A stretch of DNA of 64,000 nucleotides from Archaeoglobus veneficus SNP6 (GTDB taxonomy: Archaea > Halobacteriota > Archaeoglobi > Archaeoglobales > Archaeoglobaceae), in contig NC_015320.1 of NCBI RefSeq assembly GCF_000194625.1, positions 124,001 through 188,000 of the forward strand, in the 5' to 3' direction. Position 1 is the first letter of the stretch. Each line of letters begins with the position of its first letter. The translations under genes were made by a program, and so were the position numbers. Below the pieces are notes generated by a model. That model did no database searches. It had not been told where the DNA came from and saw only the letters and a list, made by a program, of their open reading frames with translations. Below, in pieces: positions 51,176 through 60,292 of the stretch.

Positions 51176-51658
51176 AGGCATTATGGCTGTGGTAAACTTC
51201 ACGGACGGCCTATATGGTAATGGGCCTCTTACACTTTTCCTGTACAGGTTTCATATTGAACGACGTGTCCGAATAACACGACTACTAGCATTTCCAATAA
51301 CTTCGCCACACTTTGGGGCATGCAACACCTTCCAGAACCTCCTTAGCCAGCCACCCCCGAGGACATCTTTTTTTGGAAAGATTAAGGCCCCCGTTCGGAT
51401 TTACGTGCTCTTTCTTGAGAACGGGCCTCAATCCGGTCGTTCTGATTATTTTACCGCATTTTGATGTTCAAGAGTGTCATCTCTCGTCTACCGAACAACT
51501 ACAGAATGCATCTATTTTTTAGCTTTTACGTTTAATCTTCGCGGTATCTGAGATAATTTAACTCTCAAAACATGTTGAACTTTCCATTCATCAAAATTAG
51601 GCTCATATAGGCTTAAAATCCTTGAAACGTGCTGTACAGTCGCTCATTCACTGAACAA
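51176..51658. other. 483-bp gap without a recognised gene
   Basis: Short frames occur on both strands; the minus-strand segment around 51345-51400 reads like a protein (GGLNLSKKRCPRGWLAKEVL), possibly a gene remnant. No start codon or ribosome site supports it. Nothing assigned. Confidence 0.35.
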
Positions 51659-52279
51659 TCATCCATCCATCTTAACCCTCGGCAGGTTCCAGCCAAATCG
51701 GATCGAAGCGATTCTGAGAATTGTGGTGGATAGTGCCGAAACAAACATGGCAACTTCAAGCGTCGTAACCCAGCTCAGGACGTAAAGCCCAGCGCCGCCA
51801 ATAAGGGCAGCAGTCGCGTAGAACTCGCGTGTAAAAACGAGGGGGACTTCTCCAGCAAGAACATCTCTTATTATTCCCCCACCCGCTCCGGTAAACATGG
51901 CAGCGAACACAACTCCAAGCGGGCCAAGCCCCACATTTAGGGCTACAGCCCCACCGAGTGCGGCAAAAGCACCCAGCCCAACCGCATCGAAGTACGGCAG
52001 AAGCCCAACAGCGTTCGCAAGCTTTCTGTACATGCAGATCGTGATCGTTATGGCTGCAATCGCTATGATAAAATCGGGCTCGCTCCTGAATGCCAGCGGT
52101 GGAACATTGCCAGCTATTATGTCTCTTGTAATGCCCCCTCCAAAGGCTGTAGCGAGACCGAGAAACGCACAGCCAAAAACGTCCATGTTTTTGTCGATTC
52201 CTTTGAGTGCACCGCTCACTGCAAATGCAAATACACCAACGTAGTTCATCGTCAGTACGACAAGCTCAAGCACGCCCAT
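51659..52279 (-). CDS. UPF0126 / TRIC-like membrane protein
   Basis: 206 residues with seven hydrophobic helices arranged as two similar halves: GVFAFAVSGALKGIDK with FGGGITRDIIAGNVPPLAF, and AALGGAVALNVGLGPLGVVF with GAGGGIIRDVLAGEVPLVF. This is the UPF0126 duplication seen in prokaryotic TRIC-type cation channels and glycine transporters of the YicG group. Substrate not known here. ATG 52279. Confidence 0.88.
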   Translation of the reverse strand: MGVLELVVLTMNYVGVFAFAVSGALKGIDKNMDVFGCAFLGLATAFGGGITRDIIAGNVPPLAFRSEPDFIIAIAAITITICMYRKLANAVGLLPYFDAVGLGAFAALGGAVALNVGLGPLGVVFAAMFTGAGGGIIRDVLAGEVPLVFTREFYATAALIGGAGLYVLSWVTTLEVAMFVSALSTTILRIASIRFGWNLPRVKMDG

Positions 52280-52280
52280 A

Positions 52281-52466
52281 TTAGCTATTCCTCATTTCGG
52301 AGTTTTCCATGAGATTTTCAATTTTTTCATCTGTAAGTGATCCCTTGTGACTTACTTTCTTTTTCATTGGAAAGGTAGCTGAACTCTCGTGGTCACCGCT
52401 GGACAAGCCAACGTTCATTGTACGTATTGGGGAAATACCTACGGCCACTCTGGACACCCCCTGCAT
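52281..52466 (-). CDS. Small ORF upstream of the UPF0126 gene, unknown
   Basis: 61 residues ending one base before the UPF0126 start. Composition is plausible (VAVGISPIRTMNVGLSSGDH, then a charged tail SLTDEKIENLMENSEMRN), but no ribosome site or family was recognised. It could be a fragment of a longer gene. The rest of the upstream gap, to 52827, shows nothing recognisable. Confidence 0.3.
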   Translation of the reverse strand: MQGVSRVAVGISPIRTMNVGLSSGDHESSATFPMKKKVSHKGSLTDEKIENLMENSEMRNS

Positions 52467-52827
52467 CGCAAGTAACGAAAGTCAAGAATTTACTATTTTT
52501 GGAACGGTCTAAGTCCGATTACCTTTTGCATTTCCAATGGCGCATAAGTCTGTCATTGTCGGATTTGTGGCGAATACTTGTAGAATTAAAGTAACCTGCC
52601 TACACTCCAGCAGCTGTCCGGAGTTTCGTCGAATTCCGATTTACTTCAACTTCTACTCCGTTTGTTGGGGAGTTATGTTGACCCTTCAATAGATTTTAGT
52701 CTGTAAAATAATAATCCAAAATTATTAGCCTCAGAGCCCATATGCATGCAATCTTAATTTGCCCAAGTTTGGTTATCACCCCTTCAGAAACAGCAGAGTA
52801 GAATAGTAACTTTTAAATCCCCCCGAC
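52467..52827. other. Gap without recognised features
   Basis: About 360 bases, AT-rich toward 52700-52800. No gene or RNA identified. Confidence 0.4.
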
Positions 52828-53196
52828 TCACACCTCGCGGAACTCGGTGACGAACTCGTTTATGGCCGTGTCAACCCTTTTGCATAGTTCGCCCAGCATC
52901 TTCCTCATTTTTTCCGCAACACGTTCAGGTTCCACAGGCATGTAAATGTAGTAGTAGCCTCCAGCCTCAATCGTTTTCTTCTCTCTGAAAACGAGCCCGC
53001 AGAGCATGAGCTTCTGGAGTGACTTGTAAATCGTGTTTTCGCTTTTTTCAATTGTCTCTGCAAGCTGTTCTATTCTCGCACCGCCAAGTTTTAGCAGAGT
53101 TCTGTAAATTAAAATATCAAATTCGTTCAGACCAAAAAAGCACTCCAGCACATTTTCGCAGCTCAGGGCGGTTATGGCTTCCCTTATCGACATCAT
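52828..53196 (-). CDS. TrmB-like winged-helix regulator
   Basis: 122 residues: a single N-terminal winged helix of TrmB type (FDILIYRTLLKLGGARIEQL, then ENTIYKSLQKLMLCGLVFRE) and a helical C-terminal dimerisation segment, without the sugar-binding domain of full TrmB. An N-terminal Cys (CENVLECFFG) pair could be redox-sensitive. The start overlaps the stop of the thioredoxin gene (ATG at 53196), so regulator and thioredoxin are made together; a thiol-redox sensor is a reasonable guess. Confidence 0.75.
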   Translation of the reverse strand: MMSIREAITALSCENVLECFFGLNEFDILIYRTLLKLGGARIEQLAETIEKSENTIYKSLQKLMLCGLVFREKKTIEAGGYYYIYMPVEPERVAEKMRKMLGELCKRVDTAINEFVTEFREV

Positions 53197-53513
53197 GGCT
53201 GTATGAGCTGGAGTGCTCTTTCAATTTCAACTCTAACTGCGGCCTCTGGCAGCGCGCCGATGAACGAATTTACGATCTTGCCCTTGTGGAACATCAGTAC
53301 GGTTGGTATGCTCGATATCCCGAACTCGAACGCAAGCTCGCGGTGTCTGTCAACGTTTACCTTGACGAACTCAACGCCGTCGAACTCCTTCTCGAGCTTT
53401 TCCAGTACTGGTGTCAGAAACCTGCACGGCCCGCACCAGTCTGCATAGAAGTCGACGACTACAAGGGTGTCCTTATTCACGATTTCCTTAAAGTTCCCGT
53501 TAACCTCCTTCAT
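53193..53513 (-). CDS. trxA: Thioredoxin
   Basis: 106-residue cytoplasmic thioredoxin. Active site WCGPC in VVDFYADWCGPCRFLTPVLE, buried aspartate in VDFYAD, cis-proline in ISSIPTVLMFHKG and the usual C-terminal helix. Full length. AAGGAGGTTAACGG-like sequence lies inside the start, and ATG 53513 is preceded by A/T-rich DNA. Overlaps the regulator gene by four bases. Confidence 0.94.
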   Translation of the reverse strand: MKEVNGNFKEIVNKDTLVVVDFYADWCGPCRFLTPVLEKLEKEFDGVEFVKVNVDRHRELAFEFGISSIPTVLMFHKGKIVNSFIGALPEAAVRVEIERALQLIQP

Positions 53514-53635
53514 GTTTAGTTGTTCTGCAGGAGAGGTATATAAATCTTACTGGTTTTTCCAAAAACATTAAAAACTGATTTTCAATAATATAGCCATAAA
53601 AAATGCGGAACTCAGTTAAAAAGTGGAAAAAGAAG

Positions 53636-54190
53636 TTACATGAGACCGAGGGCTGAGAGTTCTTCGGCTATCCTCTCCACAGCCTTTACAGCGTCTTCTG
53701 GGTTCTTGCCTCCCGTAACAACCATCTTCCCGGAGCCAAAGATTAGCACGACAACACGGGGCTTGTCAAGTCTGTAAACGAGACCGGGAAACTGCTCAGG
53801 CTCGTATTCGATGTTCTCAAGTCCGAGACCAATAGCAATTGCGTTGAGGTTTAGGTCAACGCCAAGATCAGCAGAAGCAACTATGTTCTGAACCTTAACT
53901 TCAGGTTCGAGGATTACGGGAATTCCGAGTTCGCTTATAATCTTGACAACCTGCCTTACTGCCCTGTTCGCATCTTCAACGGATTTCGAACCCGTACAGA
54001 CAACCTTTCCACTTCTGAAGATAAGAGCTGCAGCTTTTGGTTCTTTGGTCCTCAAAACGAGTCCGGGAAACTGCTTGGGTTTGTATTCGGCATCTTTTAC
54101 TTCTTTGGCGATTTTGTTGAGGTCTATGTTTTCCCCTATCTGAGTTGAAGCAACGACATTTTCTATTTTTATTTTATAATCCTTCTTCAT
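53636..54190 (-). CDS. tbp: TATA-box binding protein
   Basis: General archaeal transcription factor that binds promoter TATA boxes. 184 residues forming two direct repeats: [20 protein letters not shown] with [19 protein letters not shown] and SGKVVCTG, then [20 protein letters not shown] with [19 protein letters not shown] and [11 protein letters not shown] 54190 has CTGGGGGGTAAA before it; an in-frame ORF extending 20 codons further upstream is rejected because it would cross the promoter. Confidence 0.96.
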   Translation of the reverse strand: MKKDYKIKIENVVASTQIGENIDLNKIAKEVKDAEYKPKQFPGLVLRTKEPKAAALIFRSGKVVCTGSKSVEDANRAVRQVVKIISELGIPVILEPEVKVQNIVASADLGVDLNLNAIAIGLGLENIEYEPEQFPGLVYRLDKPRVVVLIFGSGKMVVTGGKNPEDAVKAVERIAEELSALGLM

Positions 54191-54210
54191 TTTACCCCCC
54201 AGAGTAAAAG

Positions 54211-54229
54211 GTTTATAAACTATATAAAT
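54211..54229. promoter_or_regulatory. Divergent promoter of tbp and the DUF1405 gene
   Basis: GTTTATAAAC (54211-54220) is a palindromic TATA-type box 21-30 bases upstream of the tbp start, and TATATAAAT (54221-54229) lies 22-30 bases upstream of the GTG at 54251 on the other strand. Two back-to-back TATA boxes serve the two genes; TBP may regulate its own promoter. Confidence 0.45.
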
Positions 54230-54250
54230 ACCTTTGCCTACTTCCTGCAC

Positions 54251-54862
54251 GTGAGACTATCATTGAGCGCATCATCGTTCCTCGGAATGTTCGCAGAATG
54301 CAGGATGAAAAGACTCGTATACTTCGCTCTTCTAGCGAATGCAGCCGGTACCGTCTACGGATGGTACTACTATCATCTCCAGCTTGCGGAAAACCCGGTT
54401 TACACGTGGCCGGTTATAACTGACAGCCCTAATTCAACCCTGCTGTTTACAGTAGCCCTCTTTCTCATCCTGAAAGGCAGGAAGAGCGACTTTCTCTCCT
54501 TTGCAGCTTCAGCAAGCCTGATTAAGTACGGGCTCTGGACCTGCTTCGTTCTGCTCTTCCACTCCGACTATTTCTTTTCACCCTACAGCCGACTTCTCTA
54601 TACCGGAATTTTTATCACACACTTCCTGATGGCGGTCGAAGCAATCCCCCTTGCCTGCACAATTACGGAACGAAAGCCGTACTTCGCAGCCGTTCTTGCT
54701 TGGCTGCTCTTCAATGACTTCTGCGATTACTGCCTTGGTCTGCACCCATACATCCCTCTTGATGGGATAGAAGTTGTTGCAGCCGTTACGCTTCTCCTGA
54801 GCTTCTTTTCCTTCGCGACAGCATGGCTCGCTGCGGGATACGGGAGTAAAAAATGTGAGTAG
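54251..54862 (+). CDS. DUF1405 family membrane protein
   Basis: 203 residues with six predicted membrane helices (for example [48 protein letters not shown]). Motifs match DUF1405, function unknown. The GTG at 54251 coincides with the predicted transcription start; ATG codons at 54287 and 54305 would also give complete proteins and the latter has CAGG before it, so the first residues are uncertain. Confidence 0.8.
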   Translation: MRLSLSASSFLGMFAECRMKRLVYFALLANAAGTVYGWYYYHLQLAENPVYTWPVITDSPNSTLLFTVALFLILKGRKSDFLSFAASASLIKYGLWTCFVLLFHSDYFFSPYSRLLYTGIFITHFLMAVEAIPLACTITERKPYFAAVLAWLLFNDFCDYCLGLHPYIPLDGIEVVAAVTLLLSFFSFATAWLAAGYGSKKCE

Positions 54863-55035
54863 GTTGATCCTCTTAATTTTTCCACCGCACGATCAGTTAA
54901 AGGCATGTTATGATGGATACTCAATCCACAAACCTCAGCATAAGTTCTGGGGAGTCTATAGGCGCCATACCTTTAAACGTCGAAAGACATGATTGAAAAA
55001 AGGTCTAATCTCGCTTTAGGGCAGAAACGACGAAC

Positions 55036-55998
55036 TCACACCCTGATCCTCTCAATGCATACATATCTGTTGACCTCTCCATCACTGAAGGCGAAAATCA
55101 TACGCTTTCTAACGTTCTGGGCCAGCCTTACCGCCCTTGCAACCTCTCGCATTGGCAGAGGTTTGTCAGTGATGGAGACAAGGTACTTGGAGTGGGGAAG
55201 CTCCTCAACCCCTCTGACCTCCTCGTACAGCCTGAAGTCACTCCCGAACTTGAAACCCGTCTTCACGACAAAGCCTCTGCTCTTCAGATCTTTGTAAACG
55301 CTATATCTTCTCTCGAGGTTCGGCTCGATTGAAAGCGAAGCTTTCCACAACTCTTCGAAGGACATTCTTCTGCCCCTCGCATAGACCTCGAGAAAGCCAG
55401 CATCGACAAGGTAGAGGGCCTCTATGAGAGATAGCGTAACGACACCCCAGCCGAGGCTGCCGTAGAAGTGTTCCTCAAAAATCTCCTTTCGGTCGGTGAT
55501 AACTCTGTCTCCCGTGAATGTCCCCCTGAACGTCACGAGTTTCTCTTCCTGCCCTCCCTTGAGCTCCGGCTCGTACAGTCTGTAGTATGTTACTTCGCTC
55601 TCCTCATCCACAACAGCAAGAATAGGGTTCAGAGATTTTACAGTTCCATAGAGCGCGTAAAAATTCAGGTGCTCCCTCTCTGAAACAGGCAGAAAAATGT
55701 CTTTTCCAACTAATACTTCCCCCTGTGGCCTAACCCTGTGTCCACGCTCCCTTAAATCCTGAAAAACGAAGAACATGGGAGTGTATGCCGGATTAAGGGA
55801 TGCGCACCATTCAAGAACCTCTATCGGGTCTATAACCCTTTCACCATCTTTAACGCAAATAATGCCCTTAAACGACAGGTATGCGACCTCCACAGGATGG
55901 AGGATAATCTTATCTCCTCTTTTTGTGCCAAACTTTCTTTTTTCGAGGTTTTTTGTAGCCTTAACCCATGCAGAATTTCCATGGATGAAAGCCTCCAT
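55036..55998 (-). CDS. endA: tRNA-splicing endonuclease, long two-domain form
   Basis: Cuts introns from precursor tRNA at bulge-helix-bulge sites. 320 residues, the length of the homodimeric form with an inactive N-terminal repeat fused to an active C-terminal repeat, as in Archaeoglobus. The catalytic Tyr is in FGSDFRLYEE, the His in LPHSKYLVSI and the Lys in VRKRMIFAF. ATG 55998, A/T-rich DNA upstream. Confidence 0.94.
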   Translation of the reverse strand: MEAFIHGNSAWVKATKNLEKRKFGTKRGDKIILHPVEVAYLSFKGIICVKDGERVIDPIEVLEWCASLNPAYTPMFFVFQDLRERGHRVRPQGEVLVGKDIFLPVSEREHLNFYALYGTVKSLNPILAVVDEESEVTYYRLYEPELKGGQEEKLVTFRGTFTGDRVITDRKEIFEEHFYGSLGWGVVTLSLIEALYLVDAGFLEVYARGRRMSFEELWKASLSIEPNLERRYSVYKDLKSRGFVVKTGFKFGSDFRLYEEVRGVEELPHSKYLVSITDKPLPMREVARAVRLAQNVRKRMIFAFSDGEVNRYVCIERIRV

Positions 55999-56216
55999 AC
56001 ATTCTTTACAGAGGTAAGGGTTAAATTGTTAACGTATATTCTCGTTTGTTCTTTAGGCGGTCTAATCCTGTTTTTGAGGACTTAAAGAAAGCCCTCAAGA
56101 TTTTTTAGTGCTTTCCCCAAGCCGCTATCCCAATTTTATTCAATGCCGTTAATTGGGTGCAGAAAAGGCTTAATAGGATGAGTTGTATAACATATTAATG
56201 TAGGGTGATAATAATA

Positions 56217-56948
56217 ATGATGGAGTTGCAGCAGCACTACAGGGCGATTCCGGCTATACGGAGCAAGCCCACTGGTATAACTCTTCTCGATAAAAGGTTA
56301 GACGGGGGTCTGCCCGAAGGTAGTCTGGTTTGTGTTTATGCAAGTCCCATAAGCATGCCTGAAGCCTTCCTTTATCAGTTTGCGTCGGTCACTCAGACGT
56401 ACTACTTCATAACGTCCCGTCCTGCGCAGTACGTTAAGGAAAACATCGAAGCCATGGGTTTTTCCGCTGAAAACATCGAGTTTATCGACGTTTTCTCCCA
56501 GTACTATCTAAACGAATACGGACAGTTCGTGCTCGAAGACCGCTACAGAGATAAAGAGATATTCGACTTCGTTGACCATCACATCAACGAGATCCTTGCC
56601 AAGCAGGATGATTACGTGGTCATCTTCGACTCCATATCTTTCTTTCTCAAGCTCGATGTCGGCAGGGGGCTCAAGGAGTGGTTGATTAACAAGCTGTACA
56701 TCGCATCGAAGCAGAGCAAGAACCTGTTCTACATATACCTGATGAAGGGTGTACATTCTGAAGACATCGTTAACATGGTTATGGACATCTGCGATGTCAT
56801 ATTCGACATAGATTCGGAGCGTGTTGGCGATCGCATATCCAGCAGGCTCGCAATCCCGAAGATAAGGAACAAGCCGCCGATGATGGAGACCTTCAAGTTC
56901 TACATAAGCGAGGGTGTACAGATAGATACGTCGAGAGATATTGCGTAG
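56217..56948 (+). CDS. KaiC-like protein lacking Walker A
   Basis: 243 residues with the overall order of a KaiC-like domain: TGITLLDKRLDGGLPEGSLV at the start, a Walker B-like VVIFDSISFFLK, and a C-terminal arm (MMETFKFYISEGVQI). The P-loop position, where the KaiC-like protein at 24381 has GSTGTGKT, reads VYASPISMPEAFL, so it cannot bind ATP in the usual way. It is probably a pseudo-ATPase that pairs with active KaiC-like partners. GGGTGATAATA precedes ATG 56217; TATA-like GTATAACATATTA lies about 25 bases upstream of the predicted start. Confidence 0.72.
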   Translation: MMELQQHYRAIPAIRSKPTGITLLDKRLDGGLPEGSLVCVYASPISMPEAFLYQFASVTQTYYFITSRPAQYVKENIEAMGFSAENIEFIDVFSQYYLNEYGQFVLEDRYRDKEIFDFVDHHINEILAKQDDYVVIFDSISFFLKLDVGRGLKEWLINKLYIASKQSKNLFYIYLMKGVHSEDIVNMVMDICDVIFDIDSERVGDRISSRLAIPKIRNKPPMMETFKFYISEGVQIDTSRDIA

Positions 56949-57096
56949 CCATAGCTTTTTGAATTCTGGAGCTTCAGAACGAGGAGCGGTTCGTCAGAGT
57001 AAGGCAGTTTTAATAAAGAGTGTCTTGTCTGAATGAAGGAGTCTGAAGCAGAAATCGGGGCTTAAAACGGAGCCAGCGAGTTACAACCTGGACCAG

Positions 57097-57975
57097 TTAT
57101 TCCGAAAGAACCCTGTCAACATCTCTAACGGGCGGAAAAGTCCTCGCCCCATAATGCTGGATGCTGTACGCAGCAACGAAATTTCCGGCTTTCAGACACT
57201 TCTCCAGCGAGTAGCCTTTCACGTAACCGTAGAGGAAGCCAGCAGAAAAAGCGTCTCCCGCCCCGGTTGTGTCAACAACCTTAACTCTGAACGCCGGGCA
57301 GTGCACACTCTTTTCATCGCTGTAAGCTTTACATCCTTTTTCGCTCATGGTAACGACGAGTACGTCAACAAACTCAAGAAACTTCTCTGCGTTCCCTCCC
57401 AGCATCTCGAATTCCGGAAGCGAGAGAATTACAATGTCTGTGTACTGCAACAGCTCTGAAAGTCTTTCGAATCCCATGGCCGAGTAGGGGTGGCCGGGAT
57501 TCAGGATAACGGTCTTTCCTCTCTCCGTTGCCTTCCTTGCTATCTCGAGATGGATTTCAAAGCTGTTCGCAGCGGGAAATGGGTCAAGATAAAAGTATTC
57601 AACCTCATCGTAATCCCCGTTGGGGATTGAAACAGCAGCAGAACCCGCGGCGTTTGGATGGACGAAGAAGGTTCTTTCACCCTCGCTGTCCACGTAGATG
57701 TCCACCCTGCCAGTTTCAGGATGGGTAACAGCAGCTCTTACATCAACTCCGACTTTTTTCAAACTTGAGATAAAAAAGTCCGCATCGCTGTCTGTTCCAA
57801 TTGTGGAGTAGAATCTGCACGGCAAACCAAAGGAAGCGAGCCCATATATAACGTTTGCTGCAGCGCCTCCTGCCTCTTTAACCGAATTCCTTACAATAGC
57901 CTGCCCTCCCCTCTGCGGGTAGGAGTCTATTGAGTAGATGTGGTCAACGAGCGCAGGCCCTACACCAGCAATCAT
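57097..57975 (-). CDS. PfkB-family carbohydrate/nucleoside kinase
   Basis: Phosphorylates a sugar or nucleoside using ATP. 292 residues with an N-terminal substrate-binding half (GGQAIVRNSVKEAGGAAANV) and the C-terminal PfkB signature VVDTTGAGDAFSAGFLYG, whose aspartate is the catalytic base. Substrate (ribose, fructose, adenosine and others) cannot be told from sequence. Its start overlaps the TFE stop by four bases. Confidence 0.9.
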   Translation of the reverse strand: MIAGVGPALVDHIYSIDSYPQRGGQAIVRNSVKEAGGAAANVIYGLASFGLPCRFYSTIGTDSDADFFISSLKKVGVDVRAAVTHPETGRVDIYVDSEGERTFFVHPNAAGSAAVSIPNGDYDEVEYFYLDPFPAANSFEIHLEIARKATERGKTVILNPGHPYSAMGFERLSELLQYTDIVILSLPEFEMLGGNAEKFLEFVDVLVVTMSEKGCKAYSDEKSVHCPAFRVKVVDTTGAGDAFSAGFLYGYVKGYSLEKCLKAGNFVAAYSIQHYGARTFPPVRDVDRVLSE

Positions 57976-58475
57976 TGCAGGTTGCTCAGCATCTCATCAA
58001 TTTTTTCGATCTCCTCTCTGACCTTCTCCACTATAAGGCTTGTATCGAAGTACTCGAGGAATCCGCCGCACCTCGGACACATGAAGTTGAACTCCATCGC
58101 CTCCTCGTAGTTCACCTTAATGCAGCCATTGACACAAATGTAGTAAACGCTCGCCTCCTCCATCTCGAGTTTTTCCTCAAGCTTCCTCCTTGTCTTGAGC
58201 AGCTCTCTCCTAAGAACCTCGTTCTGCTTGTCGTAGTTTATCTTCCAGTAGTATTCCATCCATCCCGTCTCGTCGTCCCTCTTTCTTCTGTACTCTGCGA
58301 GTCCAAGCTCGTACAGAGCGAAAAGAGATTTTCTGACATCATTTATTTCAATCCCAAGCTCTGCTGAGAGCTCCTCGTCCGTGAACTCCCTCTTTGGTCT
58401 GAGGGTGTAGATGATGAGTCCGACGTCTCCAGCAACCCTTTCGATGAGTTCGCGGATGAGCTCGTCTGATTGCAT
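57972..58475 (-). CDS. tfe: Transcription factor E, alpha subunit
   Basis: Archaeal homologue of TFIIE-alpha that aids promoter melting by RNA polymerase. 167 residues: N-terminal extended winged helix (VGLIIYTLRPKREFTDEELS; FALYELGLAEYRRKRDDETG) and C-terminal zinc ribbon with cysteines in CVNGC and MCPRCGG, followed by a helix. ATG 58475 (MQSDELIRE) is chosen; a short in-frame extension upstream is possible. Cotranscribed with the PfkB kinase. Confidence 0.93.
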   Translation of the reverse strand: MQSDELIRELIERVAGDVGLIIYTLRPKREFTDEELSAELGIEINDVRKSLFALYELGLAEYRRKRDDETGWMEYYWKINYDKQNEVLRRELLKTRRKLEEKLEMEEASVYYICVNGCIKVNYEEAMEFNFMCPRCGGFLEYFDTSLIVEKVREEIEKIDEMLSNLQ

Positions 58476-58731
58476 CACGGTCACGTTCACAAATCTTATT
58501 TTTGTTCTTCCCCCTATTTAATTTTGCGATTTTGGCTGATAGTTATCATGGATGTCTCTTTTTGGAGAGATTTAAAGTTATATTTAATAATTTATTATTA
58601 TTTTGACTTAATTTGACTTTATTTGTCTTTGAGTGGACGCGAGCAGCCCTGGCAGGAATATTGTGTCTTGCAAAACATCCCTTTTTTGCACTCAACGAAT
58701 CCACAGGCAAAGCGAGGGATAGCGAGCAAGG
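58476..58731. other. AT-rich promoter region of tfe
   Basis: The stretch 58560-58620 is strongly A/T-rich with several TATA-like runs, fitting the tfe promoter on the minus strand. Nothing else seen. Confidence 0.35.
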
Positions 58732-59430
58732 CTATTCGAGACTGCCCACGACCCGTCTCAAGTCCCTGACTTTTCCGAGGTACACGACCTCTTCATCCAC
58801 GGCATAGACTTCGACATCATCAGCGTTCACGTGCAGAATCGGAGAAAGGAAGGAGTCGATGTTCAGAACGTCACTTCCAGACATTAGAGGAGAGAAAGCT
58901 GGAAGGACGATAATTTCCCTTTCACCCTTAACATGGAGGTAGCAGGGGAAACTGTACAAACCGCCCTTCCTTATCTTGACCGCCGGATGCTCGTGCCCCA
59001 TAATTATTCTCTCAGCTTCGCATTCCTTATGGCCATGCACAACCGTCCAGCCCCCAACGTCAATGCTCTCCTTCAACTCAATACCGTGTTTTGCGAGAAT
59101 TGCAGCGAGGAAGTTGTCGTGATTTCCTCTAATAACCTCAATTTTCACGCCGGAAAAAGCCTTGAGAAAAGCCTCTACGTCCTCCCACTCGTAGGGCAGG
59201 TTCCTGCTGAACTCGTGTTTCAAATCGCCAGCGATTATTAGCCTTTCAATATCGTACTTTTTCAGAATTTTTCTCGTGTTCGCTATAATGTCTCTTATCT
59301 GCATCCTTGGAAAAGCTACGCCGTAGTCCTGCATGACGTTCTCGAATCCCAAGTGTAAGTCAGCTATTATCGCCGTGTTTTCGATTATTACGGCTTTTTC
59401 AGGTGTGAGCTCCACGTTGCCAATTCTCAT
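58732..59430 (-). CDS. Metallophosphoesterase, archaeal SbcD-related
   Basis: 232 residues of the calcineurin-like phosphoesterase fold. Metal ligands: IADLHLGFE (D and H), IIAGDLKHEF, VIRGNHDNFL, VVHGHKE and MGHEHP. This pattern matches the single-domain archaeal SbcD-related proteins that hydrolyse nucleic-acid or nucleotide phosphoesters. It overlaps endonuclease IV by four bases, so a DNA repair role is likely. ATG 59430. Confidence 0.88.
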   Translation of the reverse strand: MRIGNVELTPEKAVIIENTAIIADLHLGFENVMQDYGVAFPRMQIRDIIANTRKILKKYDIERLIIAGDLKHEFSRNLPYEWEDVEAFLKAFSGVKIEVIRGNHDNFLAAILAKHGIELKESIDVGGWTVVHGHKECEAERIIMGHEHPAVKIRKGGLYSFPCYLHVKGEREIIVLPAFSPLMSGSDVLNIDSFLSPILHVNADDVEVYAVDEEVVYLGKVRDLRRVVGSLE

Positions 59431-60254
59431 AGGCTCTGGTAGGTTTTCTTAAGAAGCATCGCATCCTCTTCAAGGTTGGGGCTTTCGCATATCAGTATGC
59501 CCTCGACACCAAAGTCCTTCAGGGCCTTCAGCAACTCAACGTACTTGAAATCCGATTCTTCAAGGTTAAGGTGTGCTTTCTCACCCTTTAAGCCATAGTC
59601 AATCCCGCTTACGTGCATGTGCATGTTCTTCAGCGCTTCTTTTCCGAGTACATCCTCAACTTTGCTCAGAATCTCGCAGAATTCGTCGTAGCTATTATAT
59701 CGCCTGTACCTCGCGTGGATATGTGCGAAATCGACACACGGCATAACGTTTTCGAGCTCTTGGCTTAGTCTCAGCAGTTCGTCAAGTTCACCAAACTGCG
59801 TGGCCTTTCCAGTGGTTTCTGACCTGAGAATCGTTTTTATACCATGCTGCTCCATGTATTCGAGAACTTTTGCAATACCCTTCCTCACCCTTTCGTAAAC
59901 TCTCTCCTTCGACGACTTCTGGTAGTATGCTGCATGGAAAACTATGCTCCTTGCGTTGAATATGCTTCCAATTCTTACAGAATCGACTATTCGCTTGACG
60001 CTGTCCTCAAACTTGTCCTCCGAATTGAGATTGACGTAGTAGGGCGCATGAACGCTCAAGGCAACGCCTAAAGCCTCGCTCATTGTTGCGACCTCTCTGG
60101 CTTTGGTTTCGCCCATTTTAACGCCCCTGACGAACTGCACCTCCATTGCGTCGAGACCAAGCTCACTTATGGTCTTAACACCTCCGGCAGTACTTCTATC
60201 CTTCGAAGCGTGTGGGACGCCTGCAGTGCCGAAAAGCAGAGGCATATCTGGCAT
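59427..60254 (-). CDS. Endonuclease IV-like AP endonuclease
   Basis: 275 residues of the Nfo/xylose isomerase-like TIM barrel: LSVHAPYYVNLNSEDK, SIVFHAAYY, TILRSETTGKATQFGEL, PCVDFAHIHARYRRYN, MHMHVSGIDYGLKGEKAHLN and GILICESP carry the histidine, glutamate and aspartate ligands for zinc. Usually cleaves at abasic sites. The name Nfo is avoided as a symbol since archaeal members vary. ATG 60254 or 60245. It forms a unit with the metallophosphoesterase. Confidence 0.88.
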   Translation of the reverse strand: MPDMPLLFGTAGVPHASKDRSTAGGVKTISELGLDAMEVQFVRGVKMGETKAREVATMSEALGVALSVHAPYYVNLNSEDKFEDSVKRIVDSVRIGSIFNARSIVFHAAYYQKSSKERVYERVRKGIAKVLEYMEQHGIKTILRSETTGKATQFGELDELLRLSQELENVMPCVDFAHIHARYRRYNSYDEFCEILSKVEDVLGKEALKNMHMHVSGIDYGLKGEKAHLNLEESDFKYVELLKALKDFGVEGILICESPNLEEDAMLLKKTYQSL

Positions 60255-60292
60255 TTTGAAGTGAGGAGATAAATATTTACCCTATTTTTAAT

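Noticed and set aside
56020-56034. Palindrome GTTAAATTGTTAAC upstream of endA
   Set aside because: Short AT-rich arms of five bases are expected by chance in this composition.
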